The position numbers and the translations under genes were made by a program. 64,000 bases of DNA from Kordiimonas sp. SCSIO 12603 (lineage in GTDB: Bacteria > Pseudomonadota > Alphaproteobacteria > Sphingomonadales > Kordiimonadaceae): assembly GCF_024398035.1 (NCBI RefSeq), contig NZ_CP073748.1, forward strand, positions 111,001-175,000, given 5' to 3'. The notes beneath the pieces are model-generated. The model did not search any database and was not told where the DNA came from. It was given only the letters and a program-made list of their open reading frames with translations. Positions 34,023 through 42,845 of the stretch are shown piece after piece (the stretch's first letter is position 1; every line of letters starts with the position of its first letter).

Positions 34023-36449
34023 TCATTCTCTTAGGTAATTTGAGGGGGATGTATTTATGATAGGTGAAACCTTTAAAAACACTAATAGACAACAGAAAAC
34101 ACAAAATATGACAACTATTAATACACTCAAAGGTAGATCATAATCAATCTTTAAAGTGTATTGTTCGAGCCAATACTGAACCATAGGTCTAGAAAGCACT
34201 AACGAGACTATAGACGCTATTATTACTGGTAGCAAAATCGGTAACAGTAATATCTGATAAAGCTTAAACCTGTCAGCTCCAAAGACTTTATGAATCGTTA
34301 CTTTTTTTTCAGAGGTTTGAATTTTGGCCTGGGCCATCGTTAAAAAACCAAACAGTGCAGTAAAAAAACTAACTACGGTAAACCCGCCTAAAGTAAGCAA
34401 GACCTCATAATCAAATTGGTAGTTTCGCTTCAATAGATCATCTACACTCTCTATATTCAGCGGTATATCAGGAATAAAAGAGCGCCAAACCGTATTCAGT
34501 GCATCAGGTGAAATAACGTCTAAGGCAGTTTTAATATAAATATTACTGTGGTTTCTATCGCCTAATAAATAATAAGCGGGATGGACTTCCTCTCTCGCAC
34601 CATAAAAATTAAAATCTTCAACAACTCCAACTATCTTTGCAATGGCTCTTCCTTGTTGTGTCCCAGTCTCAATATCTATTGGTGCCCGAATAGCATCGTT
34701 AGGAGTTTTGAAACCAAGTAACTTAGTAGCTGAAGCATTCAAAATAATGTGCACTGCCTCACTATTTTGATAGTCATCATTTGCAGCCCATGTTTCATCA
34801 ATAGTTAAAAAGTTTACTCCTAAAATTTTAAAAAAGTCTACAGACACGCTTTCTCTAGTCAAAGTAACAGTACTCGCTTTTCCTGCAGTCAGTCGAAATG
34901 CAGAACTCGCCGCTATATCTCGATACCCTGGTGTGTTTTGAGCCGATGCAACTTCCAAAACGTCCGGTAACTTCATTAGTTCGTTTCTAAAACTTGATCC
35001 TAAAGTGTTACTCGGATTTTCTATGACAAATAGGTTTTCACTTGAAAAACCAGCACTCTTTGTTACCGACATTTTAACTTGAAAGAATACGATCGATGTA
35101 AATATAAGTAAGAAAACAGCTGCGAGAACTTGTAAGAAAACCAAAACATATTGGACGCGAGTAAGTTGCCTAGAGCCAGCGATATGTGAAGAACTTTTCA
35201 AGCTATCCGTTAAGTTTAATCGCTGTATCAAATAAACAGGAAAGATTGACGCCAACAACGTTAGTAGTAAAAAAGCACTTGCAATTGCACCTATACTTTT
35301 ATACCCGACAAATAGCTCTCTAATATCTATCCCAAATCTTGCGCTAAAACTTGGTGCCATAAATTCTACAATTAACAATGATCCAACTACTGCACCTAAA
35401 ACAATCATTAGGTTCTCTATTACCATTTGAAAACTTAAATTACTCTTAGAAGCCCCAAGCGCTCTTCTAATTGCTAATTCTCTATTTCTCTCTACCGTAT
35501 TGCCGTAAGAGAACGTTCCAAGATTAATGACAAGAATTGCCAATAAAATAACTACAACAAACATCAATACTTGAAAGAGTAATATAGGCTTTGGCGCTTC
35601 TCCTCTATCAAAACCAGAATCTACCATGTGAGTTTTTATCTCATCTAGCTGAACTAAATGGAAAGACAAAAATTCACTAGTTGGTGTATCCCCAAACCAA
35701 CCTGAAGCAAACGTATTAACTAAATCTGGTAACGAAATGATAAACTGTTCGACATTGAATTCTGAGGATACTTTCATAAAAGTCTGTAATCCAAAACTCG
35801 TCCAGCTATCAAAGATAAATTCTTCTTCAGGAAAGCGATTTCTTTCCAGTGGTAAGACTGATGAAAAACGAAATTGACTATTTACCGGTAGGTCTCTAAA
35901 AACACCTGCTATACGGTAAACCTCTTTTACGCCATTTTCACTTTGTCTTATTTCAATTGATTGTCCAACTATATCTGTCTTGCCAAAGAGCACCATAGCG
36001 CGGGACACATTTATATATATATCTGAAGGATCAAATCGCTCCTTCCAGTTGCCTGCAACAAAATAAAGAGGGAAAACAGAGGGAAAGTCTTCATCAACAA
36101 ATGTCAACTCTAGTTTTGTAAACGCCTCATTGAAAACAGCATGTCCAGAACGACTAAGCACTCTAGTCAAGTTAAGCTCCGGGAAATTATATTCGAGTGT
36201 TTTTTTTAAAATACCTGGTGATTGGGCAGAATGCTGATCTACTTGAGAGGGTATATAAAACTTAGTGTCGATACGAAAAATATTCTTACGGTCAGTGATC
36301 CAGCTTTCAGAATAAAGCTGAGCATTGAGATAACCTAATATAATCAAAACAGCTGATAACCCTGCAATAGTTGCAGCAAATACAAAACGATAAGACCTGT
36401 CTTTTCTCACCCTATGGAAAAACACTTTGAAGTCAGGTTTAATAAACAT
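34023..36449 (-). CDS. MacB-like ABC transporter permease
   Basis: An 808-residue permease with two MacB/FtsX-type halves: an N-terminal helix with a periplasmic domain, FtsX cores near residues 280-430 and 690-800 (RNRELAIRRALGASKSNLSF and SEKKVTIHKVFGADRFKLYQ are the paired motifs after the first core helices). This doubled form is common in peptide/antibiotic efflux systems. It directly follows the C39 exporter (stop and next start adjoin), so the two are translated from one message. Probably provides export or immunity. Confidence 0.9.
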   Translation of the reverse strand: MFIKPDFKVFFHRVRKDRSYRFVFAATIAGLSAVLIILGYLNAQLYSESWITDRKNIFRIDTKFYIPSQVDQHSAQSPGILKKTLEYNFPELNLTRVLSRSGHAVFNEAFTKLELTFVDEDFPSVFPLYFVAGNWKERFDPSDIYINVSRAMVLFGKTDIVGQSIEIRQSENGVKEVYRIAGVFRDLPVNSQFRFSSVLPLERNRFPEEEFIFDSWTSFGLQTFMKVSSEFNVEQFIISLPDLVNTFASGWFGDTPTSEFLSFHLVQLDEIKTHMVDSGFDRGEAPKPILLFQVLMFVVVILLAILVINLGTFSYGNTVERNRELAIRRALGASKSNLSFQMVIENLMIVLGAVVGSLLIVEFMAPSFSARFGIDIRELFVGYKSIGAIASAFLLLTLLASIFPVYLIQRLNLTDSLKSSSHIAGSRQLTRVQYVLVFLQVLAAVFLLIFTSIVFFQVKMSVTKSAGFSSENLFVIENPSNTLGSSFRNELMKLPDVLEVASAQNTPGYRDIAASSAFRLTAGKASTVTLTRESVSVDFFKILGVNFLTIDETWAANDDYQNSEAVHIILNASATKLLGFKTPNDAIRAPIDIETGTQQGRAIAKIVGVVEDFNFYGAREEVHPAYYLLGDRNHSNIYIKTALDVISPDALNTVWRSFIPDIPLNIESVDDLLKRNYQFDYEVLLTLGGFTVVSFFTALFGFLTMAQAKIQTSEKKVTIHKVFGADRFKLYQILLLPILLPVIIASIVSLVLSRPMVQYWLEQYTLKIDYDLPLSVLIVVIFCVFCCLLVFLKVSPIINTSPSNYLRE

Positions 36450-38588
36450 TTACGATATCTTCCTATTATTAGAGGTATATCGAGTTAGATGACCTTTCTT
36501 TAAACTGAATACTTCATCAGCCCTATTTACTATCCCAGGGCGATGAGCGACCGACAATATAGAAATATTGAGCATTTTGAGATTATCGATCACTTTAGCT
36601 TCAGTTGCTTCATCCAGATTTGAGGAAAATTCATCTAATATCAGCAGTTTGGGTTTAGAATATAGTGCTCGAGCTAATAAAATGCGTTGTATTTGACCAG
36701 CTGAAAAACCAGTGCCACCTTCGTTTACTATCGTGTCATAACCCATAGGCCAACTTTCTATGTCAGCATGTATTTCAGCTAATTTAGCAACTTCAATAAT
36801 ACGCTTTGAATCACTATTAGTCTCAAAAAAGGAGATGTTTTCGGATATTGAGCCCATCAATAATTGTTCATTTTGTCCCACTACACCAATTGACTTTCGA
36901 AACTGACGTAAATTGTTCTGAGTAAGTTCAATACCATTAACGAAAACAGTTCCAGAATCAGGCGTAAGGATTCCTGTTAGCAATTTTAGCAACGTAGACT
37001 TGCCCTCACCAGATTTGCCCTTGATAACCACAAACTTATCTGCTTCGGTCGATAGAGATACAGATTCTAAAACAGAGGGTAAATTATCAGCATAAGAAAA
37101 ACAGACATCCTGACAGGTTATGCTGACACCAAGCTCCAAGGAAAAGTTAGTTTCTTCATATTCTACTGAATTGGACGATGAACTTTCATCCAACTCCGCT
37201 CCTAATACATCTGACAAACGATCCACATGAACCTGTAGATTATCCAATTCAGCAAATTCATGAAATCCATTCTGAATTCTGGCTGTCAGGAAACCAAACC
37301 ATGCTACGTAGGCAACAAAATAGCCTACAGAAATCCCGTTTGCAACTAATTGAGATGCCGCGCATATAATCAAAAGCATCCACCCGCCATTCAGGATTAA
37401 TTCTAATACACCCGTGCTTTTTCCTTTATAGCGCAGAAGTTTTTCATACTCTTCTTCAACGTTAAATCTAATGGCTTTCCATGCGGTTAGCCGTATACTC
37501 TCAGCCGAAAAAAGCCTTATCGATCTAACAGATTTAATACTTTCAACAAAAAACGCGTTTTCAATTGCTTCACTATGAAGCACACCCGCTAATCTAGACT
37601 TTATTCCTTGCTGAAATTTATATGCTACAATCGAATATGTAGAAAATATTGCAAAGAGAATTAACCCTAACTCCAGATTTAAACTGAGGAGTACAAACAA
37701 CCCAACAAGCACAGCAATTCCATCGATCAAGCTCGTTATCAGGCTTTCACTAAATGCTGTTGTAATCTCATGGACCGAACGATACATAGTTGCTAGAGAG
37801 CCACTAGATCTGTGTTCGAAAAAGTCCAACTTCAATTTAATAAGGCGTTTGAATATCTTTTCAGAAATATGCTGTGAAACCTTTCTTCTTAGTTCTACAG
37901 CAACCCCAACCCTTGTAAAAGCTACAAAAAAACCTACCAGAATAAGAGCAAAAAATAATGTGCTTAGTCTTACATCAATTGATGCACTGACATTAGGTAA
38001 TAGCTTATCCAACAGAATTTGAACAAAAAACGGTAATGATATCGCTACGGCATTCAATAATAGCGTCAGCAGGAATAATGGTGTTAGTAACGGCAATAGT
38101 TCGTTAAATTGAGGTAAGACATCCAGTAAATTGAAATTTTTAGTTTTTTCAAAAACAATATTTTGGTTATTGGCCTCCTCCACTTCAAGGGCAACACCTG
38201 TAAACTGATCGGAAACTTCTTTATATGTTAACTCTCTACGACCAATTAATGGATCTAATATTACAAATGAGTTGTTCTTGCATTTCTCCAGAACAACAAA
38301 ATGATCAAAATTCCAGTGGAGAATACATGGTAACACTAACTCTTCTAGGTCTTCCATATCTACTCTGAATGGAGAGCTCTCAAAGCCGAGTGTATCAAAA
38401 GCAGACATTAAGTCTGAGATAACGTTACCTCGCAAAGATATACCAAATATACGCCGAATATCTTGTAAGGAATAATCTCTACCATGGTGATTAAGTATCA
38501 TCGTGATACACACAAAACCACATTCGGCAGCAGCACTTTGCCGAATTGGTTTTATTTTTTTACTAATGTTACCAAAATTTACAGACAC
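36450..38588 (-). CDS. C39-peptidase ABC exporter of the RiPP cluster
   Basis: A 712-residue exporter that should cut the precursor after its Gly-Gly and export it. The peptidase triad is Cys23 (SAAAECGFV), His96 (HWNFDHF) and Asp112 (VILDPLIG). A six-helix domain and an ATPase domain follow: GKSGEGKST (Walker A), FSAGQIQRILLARAL (signature, FSAGQ instead of LSGGQ) and LLILDEFSSNLDE (Walker B). The GTG start has GAAGG six bases upstream. No full-length HlyD of the C39-partner type is present; only a 51-residue fragment precedes it, so the MacA-like adaptor at 32661 may stand in. Confidence 0.92.
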   Translation of the reverse strand: MSVNFGNISKKIKPIRQSAAAECGFVCITMILNHHGRDYSLQDIRRIFGISLRGNVISDLMSAFDTLGFESSPFRVDMEDLEELVLPCILHWNFDHFVVLEKCKNNSFVILDPLIGRRELTYKEVSDQFTGVALEVEEANNQNIVFEKTKNFNLLDVLPQFNELLPLLTPLFLLTLLLNAVAISLPFFVQILLDKLLPNVSASIDVRLSTLFFALILVGFFVAFTRVGVAVELRRKVSQHISEKIFKRLIKLKLDFFEHRSSGSLATMYRSVHEITTAFSESLITSLIDGIAVLVGLFVLLSLNLELGLILFAIFSTYSIVAYKFQQGIKSRLAGVLHSEAIENAFFVESIKSVRSIRLFSAESIRLTAWKAIRFNVEEEYEKLLRYKGKSTGVLELILNGGWMLLIICAASQLVANGISVGYFVAYVAWFGFLTARIQNGFHEFAELDNLQVHVDRLSDVLGAELDESSSSNSVEYEETNFSLELGVSITCQDVCFSYADNLPSVLESVSLSTEADKFVVIKGKSGEGKSTLLKLLTGILTPDSGTVFVNGIELTQNNLRQFRKSIGVVGQNEQLLMGSISENISFFETNSDSKRIIEVAKLAEIHADIESWPMGYDTIVNEGGTGFSAGQIQRILLARALYSKPKLLILDEFSSNLDEATEAKVIDNLKMLNISILSVAHRPGIVNRADEVFSLKKGHLTRYTSNNRKIS

Positions 38589-38613
38589 AAGCAGCCTTCA
38601 AATATCCAGCAAT

Positions 38614-38769
38614 CTATTGGAAATTGAATATTAACAATAGAATTGAAGCAGTTAACCCCGTTAATAAACTAAGCACACTAAAGTTCACGCTCCGGCTACG
38701 GTGAACTCTTCGCCACTGAGTTTTATATCTATATTTTAACGCTTCCGCGCGAAAGAATGAGTTCGACAT
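38614..38769 (-). CDS. 51-residue HlyD N-terminus-like membrane peptide
   Basis: The frame encodes MSNSFFRAEALKYRYKTQWR and, after a basic stretch, one helix (VLSLLTGLTASILLLIF). The FFRAEAL start matches the FRSEAL start of the adaptor at 13627, which is typical for C39-associated HlyD proteins. Everything after the membrane helix is missing. It is either a remnant of an adaptor gene or a retained mini-adaptor; it sits in frame order between the HExxH gene and the exporter without a frameshifted remainder nearby. Confidence 0.6.
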   Translation of the reverse strand: MSNSFFRAEALKYRYKTQWRRVHRSRSVNFSVLSLLTGLTASILLLIFNFQ

Positions 38770-38778
38770 AACAAAACT

Positions 38779-39993
38779 CTAAGTAGGAATACCCCATGTC
38801 ACTTTGCTCACATCCACCTCTTGCGGGAGTTCATACTTTCTATATAAATCTAATAGATCTTTCTCCAATGGATGCCATAAAGCATTTGCCTGGTCCGTGA
38901 GTCTAAAAGAATTCTCAATCAACGTACTCACAAGTTGCCAATTCGCAGGCGCCAGATCTTTCATTCTTTCTAACACCACTTGTTCGTATTCAGATTTCTT
39001 TTCGAGCATCTCATCAAAGAAAAGGAAAACATTGGCAAAGGCATGAAATCCAACCAATATCCTCTCAATTGAACGTTCTCTTTTCATCAGAGGGGAATAA
39101 AAACTTGCATCTTCCCCTTCACGTACAAAATCAATCATCAATGCCGCTAAATGATAATATTGATGGGAACATTCATGAACCAATTGTTCAGCAAGATCTG
39201 TAACGCCGATTGGTGACGTAGCTAGTATTGCTCCAGGTCGCGAAGGAAGGCTTTTACTCACTAAATTGCAATTTTGGACAGGCGCGACCAATCCGACATG
39301 GTGCAACAATCTTTTGGTCCAGTTTCGATAATCCTTTGAAGAGTTAGAGATACAATTGAATGCTTCTTGCAATCTAGATAATGCAGCAGGTGCATCAGCA
39401 TAGGAGAGAGCTTGCTCACTATAGTACAGCAATTCAGGATCTATTTCATATCCAGTTGAAACATATATTTTCTTTTCATCTATAATAACAAATTTATCGT
39501 CAGGGATTTCAGGACATGTCCAAAGAGAGCCTTTTTTCTCAAAATCATAATTATAGTCGGCACTACGTAGATTTAGTGTGCCATCACCTGCCTTAAGCAG
39601 CAATTTTCCATGACAATTCATTCTATATTTATTGAAATAAAGTGTATCTTGAATTGGTAACTCTATTTCCATTTCTCCAGAATACCCATGTGAAACTAAA
39701 ACAAGGAAAAACTGGGTACACGCGGATAAAATGGAAGGCTCTTCTCTTCGCAAAAGTTTGTTTACATGCCCAAACTCAGGCGACCATCCCTTAGTTCCAA
39801 TAGAATCTACTAACTCGGATACCAAGGGGTCTGCCAAATATGCAAATTCATAAGTTGTCTTACTGATTGCTTCCTGCAATCTTTCATAAATTGCACCTAC
39901 ATAAATACTACATAAATCTGCAAAAACCTGATCGTCGTTAGCGAGAGAAGCTCTACTAAATGGTAAAAGTAAGTTAATATCTACAGATGTCAT
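38779..39993 (-). CDS. HExxH-motif RiPP tailoring protein (peptide beta-hydroxylase-like)
   Basis: A 404-residue protein (414 with an upstream GTG). HECSH (residues 273-277) inside EQLVHECSHQYYH and a later His in VGFHAFANVF fit the HExxH metal-site protein family that occurs beside FxsB/Xye-type radical SAM enzymes. Members of this family have been described as 2-oxoglutarate-dependent peptide beta-hydroxylases despite the protease-like motif. The start at 39993 is chosen because GAGG lies eight bases upstream. It starts 32 bases after the radical SAM gene. The likely job is hydroxylation of the precursor's core; assignment is by motif and context. Confidence 0.75.
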   Translation of the reverse strand: MTSVDINLLLPFSRASLANDDQVFADLCSIYVGAIYERLQEAISKTTYEFAYLADPLVSELVDSIGTKGWSPEFGHVNKLLRREEPSILSACTQFFLVLVSHGYSGEMEIELPIQDTLYFNKYRMNCHGKLLLKAGDGTLNLRSADYNYDFEKKGSLWTCPEIPDDKFVIIDEKKIYVSTGYEIDPELLYYSEQALSYADAPAALSRLQEAFNCISNSSKDYRNWTKRLLHHVGLVAPVQNCNLVSKSLPSRPGAILATSPIGVTDLAEQLVHECSHQYYHLAALMIDFVREGEDASFYSPLMKRERSIERILVGFHAFANVFLFFDEMLEKKSEYEQVVLERMKDLAPANWQLVSTLIENSFRLTDQANALWHPLEKDLLDLYRKYELPQEVDVSKVTWGIPT

Positions 39994-40025
39994 CTGTACA
40001 TCCTCAACAATTTTAAGAAACACTG

Positions 40026-41210
40026 TTAAATAGAAACCGACATAGTCAATCTCTGGTCCACTTCCTCGACGTCTATTACGTGAGTTACATATTCATAAAG
40101 TCGTTCAAACGTATCTTTGCGCGCAGAACAATATGTCGTTGGGGAGGAAAATTTCCTATCTACAGAATACCGGTGTTCTGCCAAGCCCCCTCTACAAATT
40201 CCAAGCCACTTACATTCTTTGCACTCTACAGGGGCGTCCGAAACACCTTTTGCAAGATCAGCCCATACTTCATGCTCCCTAAAATCTCTAAGCTTAGAAG
40301 AGGAAACATTAAATCCTGTATAGCGATAATTTTCGCTTAACGGAGTTAAAGCATCATCGGGGCACACGTCGCCATTACTCCGGATTGTAATAGCATCTTT
40401 AACATCTTTAAGAGCTCTTACCCTATACCTTGCTCCATCATTCGATAACATTGCAGCTAATGGTTCTGAGAATGCTCTAATATTTACGTCGCCATTATCA
40501 TCCTCTAGCCACTGAGACATAGCCTGAGAATAAAACTCAGCAACCTTCTGTGTACGTTCTAAATCAAAGTCTACCCAACTCTGCTGTGGTGCAAGGAAGT
40601 CCAAGGACTTAAACCCAAGATCATGCACCATATGCTTATAGATTTCCCCACCATCACTTTCAGGGTTGATAACGACCAACCCGCCGGCACCAGGAAGCTT
40701 CCCACTTTTTCTTGCTTCCGTAATGTAGTTTAGCCCTTTAACTACCGCATCATAAGTACCTTTATTTTTTTTATCGATTCGATAGATATCATTGATATCA
40801 CGCGGGCCATCCAAACTGATACCAACACCTACATCATAAATTGAGAACAAATCTATCCAACCTTCATCAATTAAGACTGCGTTAGTCTGGACAGCTAATT
40901 CAAGCGCACACAAAGGGCTAATATACTCGTTTAATATCTGGCAAATTTCTTCAAATCGCTTTTTCCCTATCATCAAAGGCTCACCCCCATGCAGAGAAAT
41001 GTCGATTTGTTCTAAATCATAATCTTTTGCCGCTTGCGCTAGATATTTTGCTACATCACGAACAGTACTCATAGCAATGTAACTAGGGTCCTTTTTGTAG
41101 CTTTCATCACCGGCAAAGAAAAAATAACAATACTTACACTTTAAATTGCAAACCTCTGCCACCTTTAAAACAACAAACAGCTTACCTTTGCTATAATTCT
41201 GATCGTACAT
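40026..41210 (-). CDS. Radical SAM/SPASM peptide maturase, cyclophane-forming type
   Basis: A 394-residue enzyme. Cys21-x3-Cys25-x2-Cys28 (CNLKCKYCY) binds the SAM-cleaving cluster; SLHGGEPL is the GGE motif. The SPASM part has Cys in GDVCPDDAL, then CKECKWLGICRGG and YCSARK for auxiliary clusters. LKVAEVCNLKCKYCYFFFAG and the FFFAGDE stretch resemble XyeB-like maturases that join an aromatic ring to the beta carbon two residues on. The precursor next door has a fitting Trp-Asn-Arg motif. Highly likely a three-residue cyclophane maker; the exact subfamily needs a profile search. Confidence 0.85.
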   Translation of the reverse strand: MYDQNYSKGKLFVVLKVAEVCNLKCKYCYFFFAGDESYKKDPSYIAMSTVRDVAKYLAQAAKDYDLEQIDISLHGGEPLMIGKKRFEEICQILNEYISPLCALELAVQTNAVLIDEGWIDLFSIYDVGVGISLDGPRDINDIYRIDKKNKGTYDAVVKGLNYITEARKSGKLPGAGGLVVINPESDGGEIYKHMVHDLGFKSLDFLAPQQSWVDFDLERTQKVAEFYSQAMSQWLEDDNGDVNIRAFSEPLAAMLSNDGARYRVRALKDVKDAITIRSNGDVCPDDALTPLSENYRYTGFNVSSSKLRDFREHEVWADLAKGVSDAPVECKECKWLGICRGGLAEHRYSVDRKFSSPTTYCSARKDTFERLYEYVTHVIDVEEVDQRLTMSVSI

Positions 41211-41345
41211 ATACCTCCCCCAGCTTTATTAAAAATATAGACTAAGCTACATCATCCCCACCAAACACTCCTGTCCCTTTTTGAACACTATATTTTCGAG
41301 CGATTTCACAAATCCAACTGAAATCGTCAGCACCAAAAGGAAGAC

Positions 41346-41386
41346 AAAAAACTCACAAAAGCGCTGGCGATAAATATCACCAGCAC
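41346..41386 (-). terminator. Attenuator between precursor and maturase genes
   Basis: On the minus strand an 11-bp stem with two G-T pairs (arms 41386-41376 and 41371-41361, loop ATTT) is followed by TTTTGTGAGTTTTTT. It lies ten bases after the precursor stop and 135 before the maturase start. It would let more precursor than enzyme be made, as in many RiPP operons. Confidence 0.75.
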
Positions 41387-41395
41387 AAGTTTTTA

Positions 41396-41509
41396 TTAAC
41401 CGCGACCTGTTCTATTCCAACTGCTGTGACCGGCACCACCAGCAACAGCTTTTAGGTGCGACTTCATTAATTTGGTCAATTCTTTTTTCTTTTCAGTTTT
41501 ACTTGACAT
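41396..41509 (-). CDS. RiPP precursor peptide with Trp-Asn-Arg core
   Basis: A 37-residue peptide. The leader is MSSKTEKKKELTKLMKSHLK with AVAGG ending at residue 25; the core is AGHSSWNRTGRG. Gly24-Gly25 is a normal C39 cut site. Trp31-Asn32-Arg33 fits the aromatic-x-x pattern on which three-residue cyclophanes are made (Trp ring joined to the Arg beta carbon). AGGAGA lies five bases before the ATG. It heads the minus-strand operon with radical SAM maturase, HExxH protein and C39 exporter. The mature product would be about 12 residues, cationic, with one ring. Confidence 0.82.
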   Translation of the reverse strand: MSSKTEKKKELTKLMKSHLKAVAGGAGHSSWNRTGRG

Positions 41510-41637
41510 TTCATTCTCCTATATATTTTCTCTTGATGAGAGTAGTATTAATGCACATCAAAGATAGTACTTCAACAACAATATACGATTTTAAAATTAA
41601 ATATTCTACTTATGGGCGTTTTTCGGGAGGAGCTCTA

Positions 41638-42237
41638 ATGAACCGACAAATCAATGTATTTGATGGTGCTAGACAATTTATGTTGCGCTGGGATTATTTT
41701 AAAACTCAAAAAGCACCCTCAGCACACGGGAGGCTAAAACTATCAACTAGAAGATCTCTAGCAGGAAATCTGAACCAAGAAGGAACCTCATACGCTTCCA
41801 GAAGCACCATGTTTTTCCCTAGCCAAGACGGCTTTTGGGACGCGGTTGAAGAAGGAGTAAAGCCTCTTGTGTTAAGCTTGGCTATTCATCACGACTTTAT
41901 AACCTATACAAGCTGTGAAGGGCATCTCTACGCACAATCAAATGAAGACCCTGATGAAAGACATATAGGCATTATACCTAGATCTACTGAGGAATATCAA
42001 AGGTGCCTGAATTTACTAACCGATAGCTGTATAGATCATAACACTAAAAACGATAATTCGTCGACTTCAGCTAGAGTACTGGAGCATACCTTAATTGACT
42101 ACGAAGAAAGGCTACCCGTCATAGATCTTATTCTAGAAAAAAAAGAAACAGCTAGTTGGGAAACATATTTTGATGAACTCGATTATTCGACAAAGACTTT
42201 AGCTGACTTTATTGACGCGAATTGTAAAAAAACCTAG
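41638..42237 (+). CDS. Unknown protein divergent from the RiPP operon
   Basis: A 199-residue soluble protein starting MNRQINVFDGARQFMLRWDY, with GGGAGGAG five bases before the ATG. The central motif IHHDFITYTSCEGHLYAQ has Cys and two His that could bind metal. The C-terminal half is acidic. I recognise no family. Its start lies 129 bases from the start of the precursor gene, so the two share a promoter region; candidate roles are regulator, immunity or tailoring protein. Confidence 0.6.
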   Translation: MNRQINVFDGARQFMLRWDYFKTQKAPSAHGRLKLSTRRSLAGNLNQEGTSYASRSTMFFPSQDGFWDAVEEGVKPLVLSLAIHHDFITYTSCEGHLYAQSNEDPDERHIGIIPRSTEEYQRCLNLLTDSCIDHNTKNDNSSTSARVLEHTLIDYEERLPVIDLILEKKETASWETYFDELDYSTKTLADFIDANCKKT

Positions 42238-42845
42238 CAAAACCCAAGACCATGACGGCTTAACTTTAACCACAAAGCAATGATCCAAAAGTATCAAATA
42301 GCCTGTTATTTGTATGATAGTTTTAGCACCTTTACTCTTAAAAAGTTGGTTTTTGATACTTTTGAAGTATTCCGATACAGTATGATTAAGAAATATCCTT
42401 TTGTTTAACTAAATAACCACCTTTCCGTCCCAACCCAAAAAGATGCCAAACGCAGGTTTCAAATGTATGATTGAGATGAAATATTCCTTCAAGACACAAC
42501 ATACGTATTCGCTCAAAGTATTTTATCCAATCGGCAATTAACTATGCAACTTATTAATCATACAGATTAACATTACCGAGTTGAAACTATATGTAAGTTA
42601 TTTCTATTTACAGTACACCTTGAGCCCCTCGTGGGCGAATGGTCAAGTATGGTTAGGTGGCTGATATTCGGTTTTACCGAGTGTCAGTTTAAACACCCTA
42701 ACCACCTGCTTGCCTGCGAACATAACGTTAGTTAAACAACAAACATAAAGAGTATTTATACAATCATATGTATTTGCAATGCAGTTAAATATGTTGTTAC
42801 CTCACACATAGATAAGTCGAGACACTATGTGATTGGGGGATACAC
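42238..42845. other. Non-coding 600 bases with a nested hairpin
   Basis: AT-rich stretch between the RiPP part and the VirD4-like gene. At 42650-42704 an outer stem (TGGTTAGG with CCTAACCA) encloses a 12-bp inner stem (42661-42672 with 42676-42687, two G-T pairs, loop TTT). The arms AGGTGG and CCACCT allow another pairing. It may be a leader-RNA switch, a recombination site or a transfer origin. No gene was found. Confidence 0.45.

Noticed and set aside
41503..41637. N-terminal extension of the unknown gene at 41638
   Set aside because: The upstream frame overlaps the RiPP precursor start on the other strand and has no ribosome-binding site, while a strong one precedes 41638.
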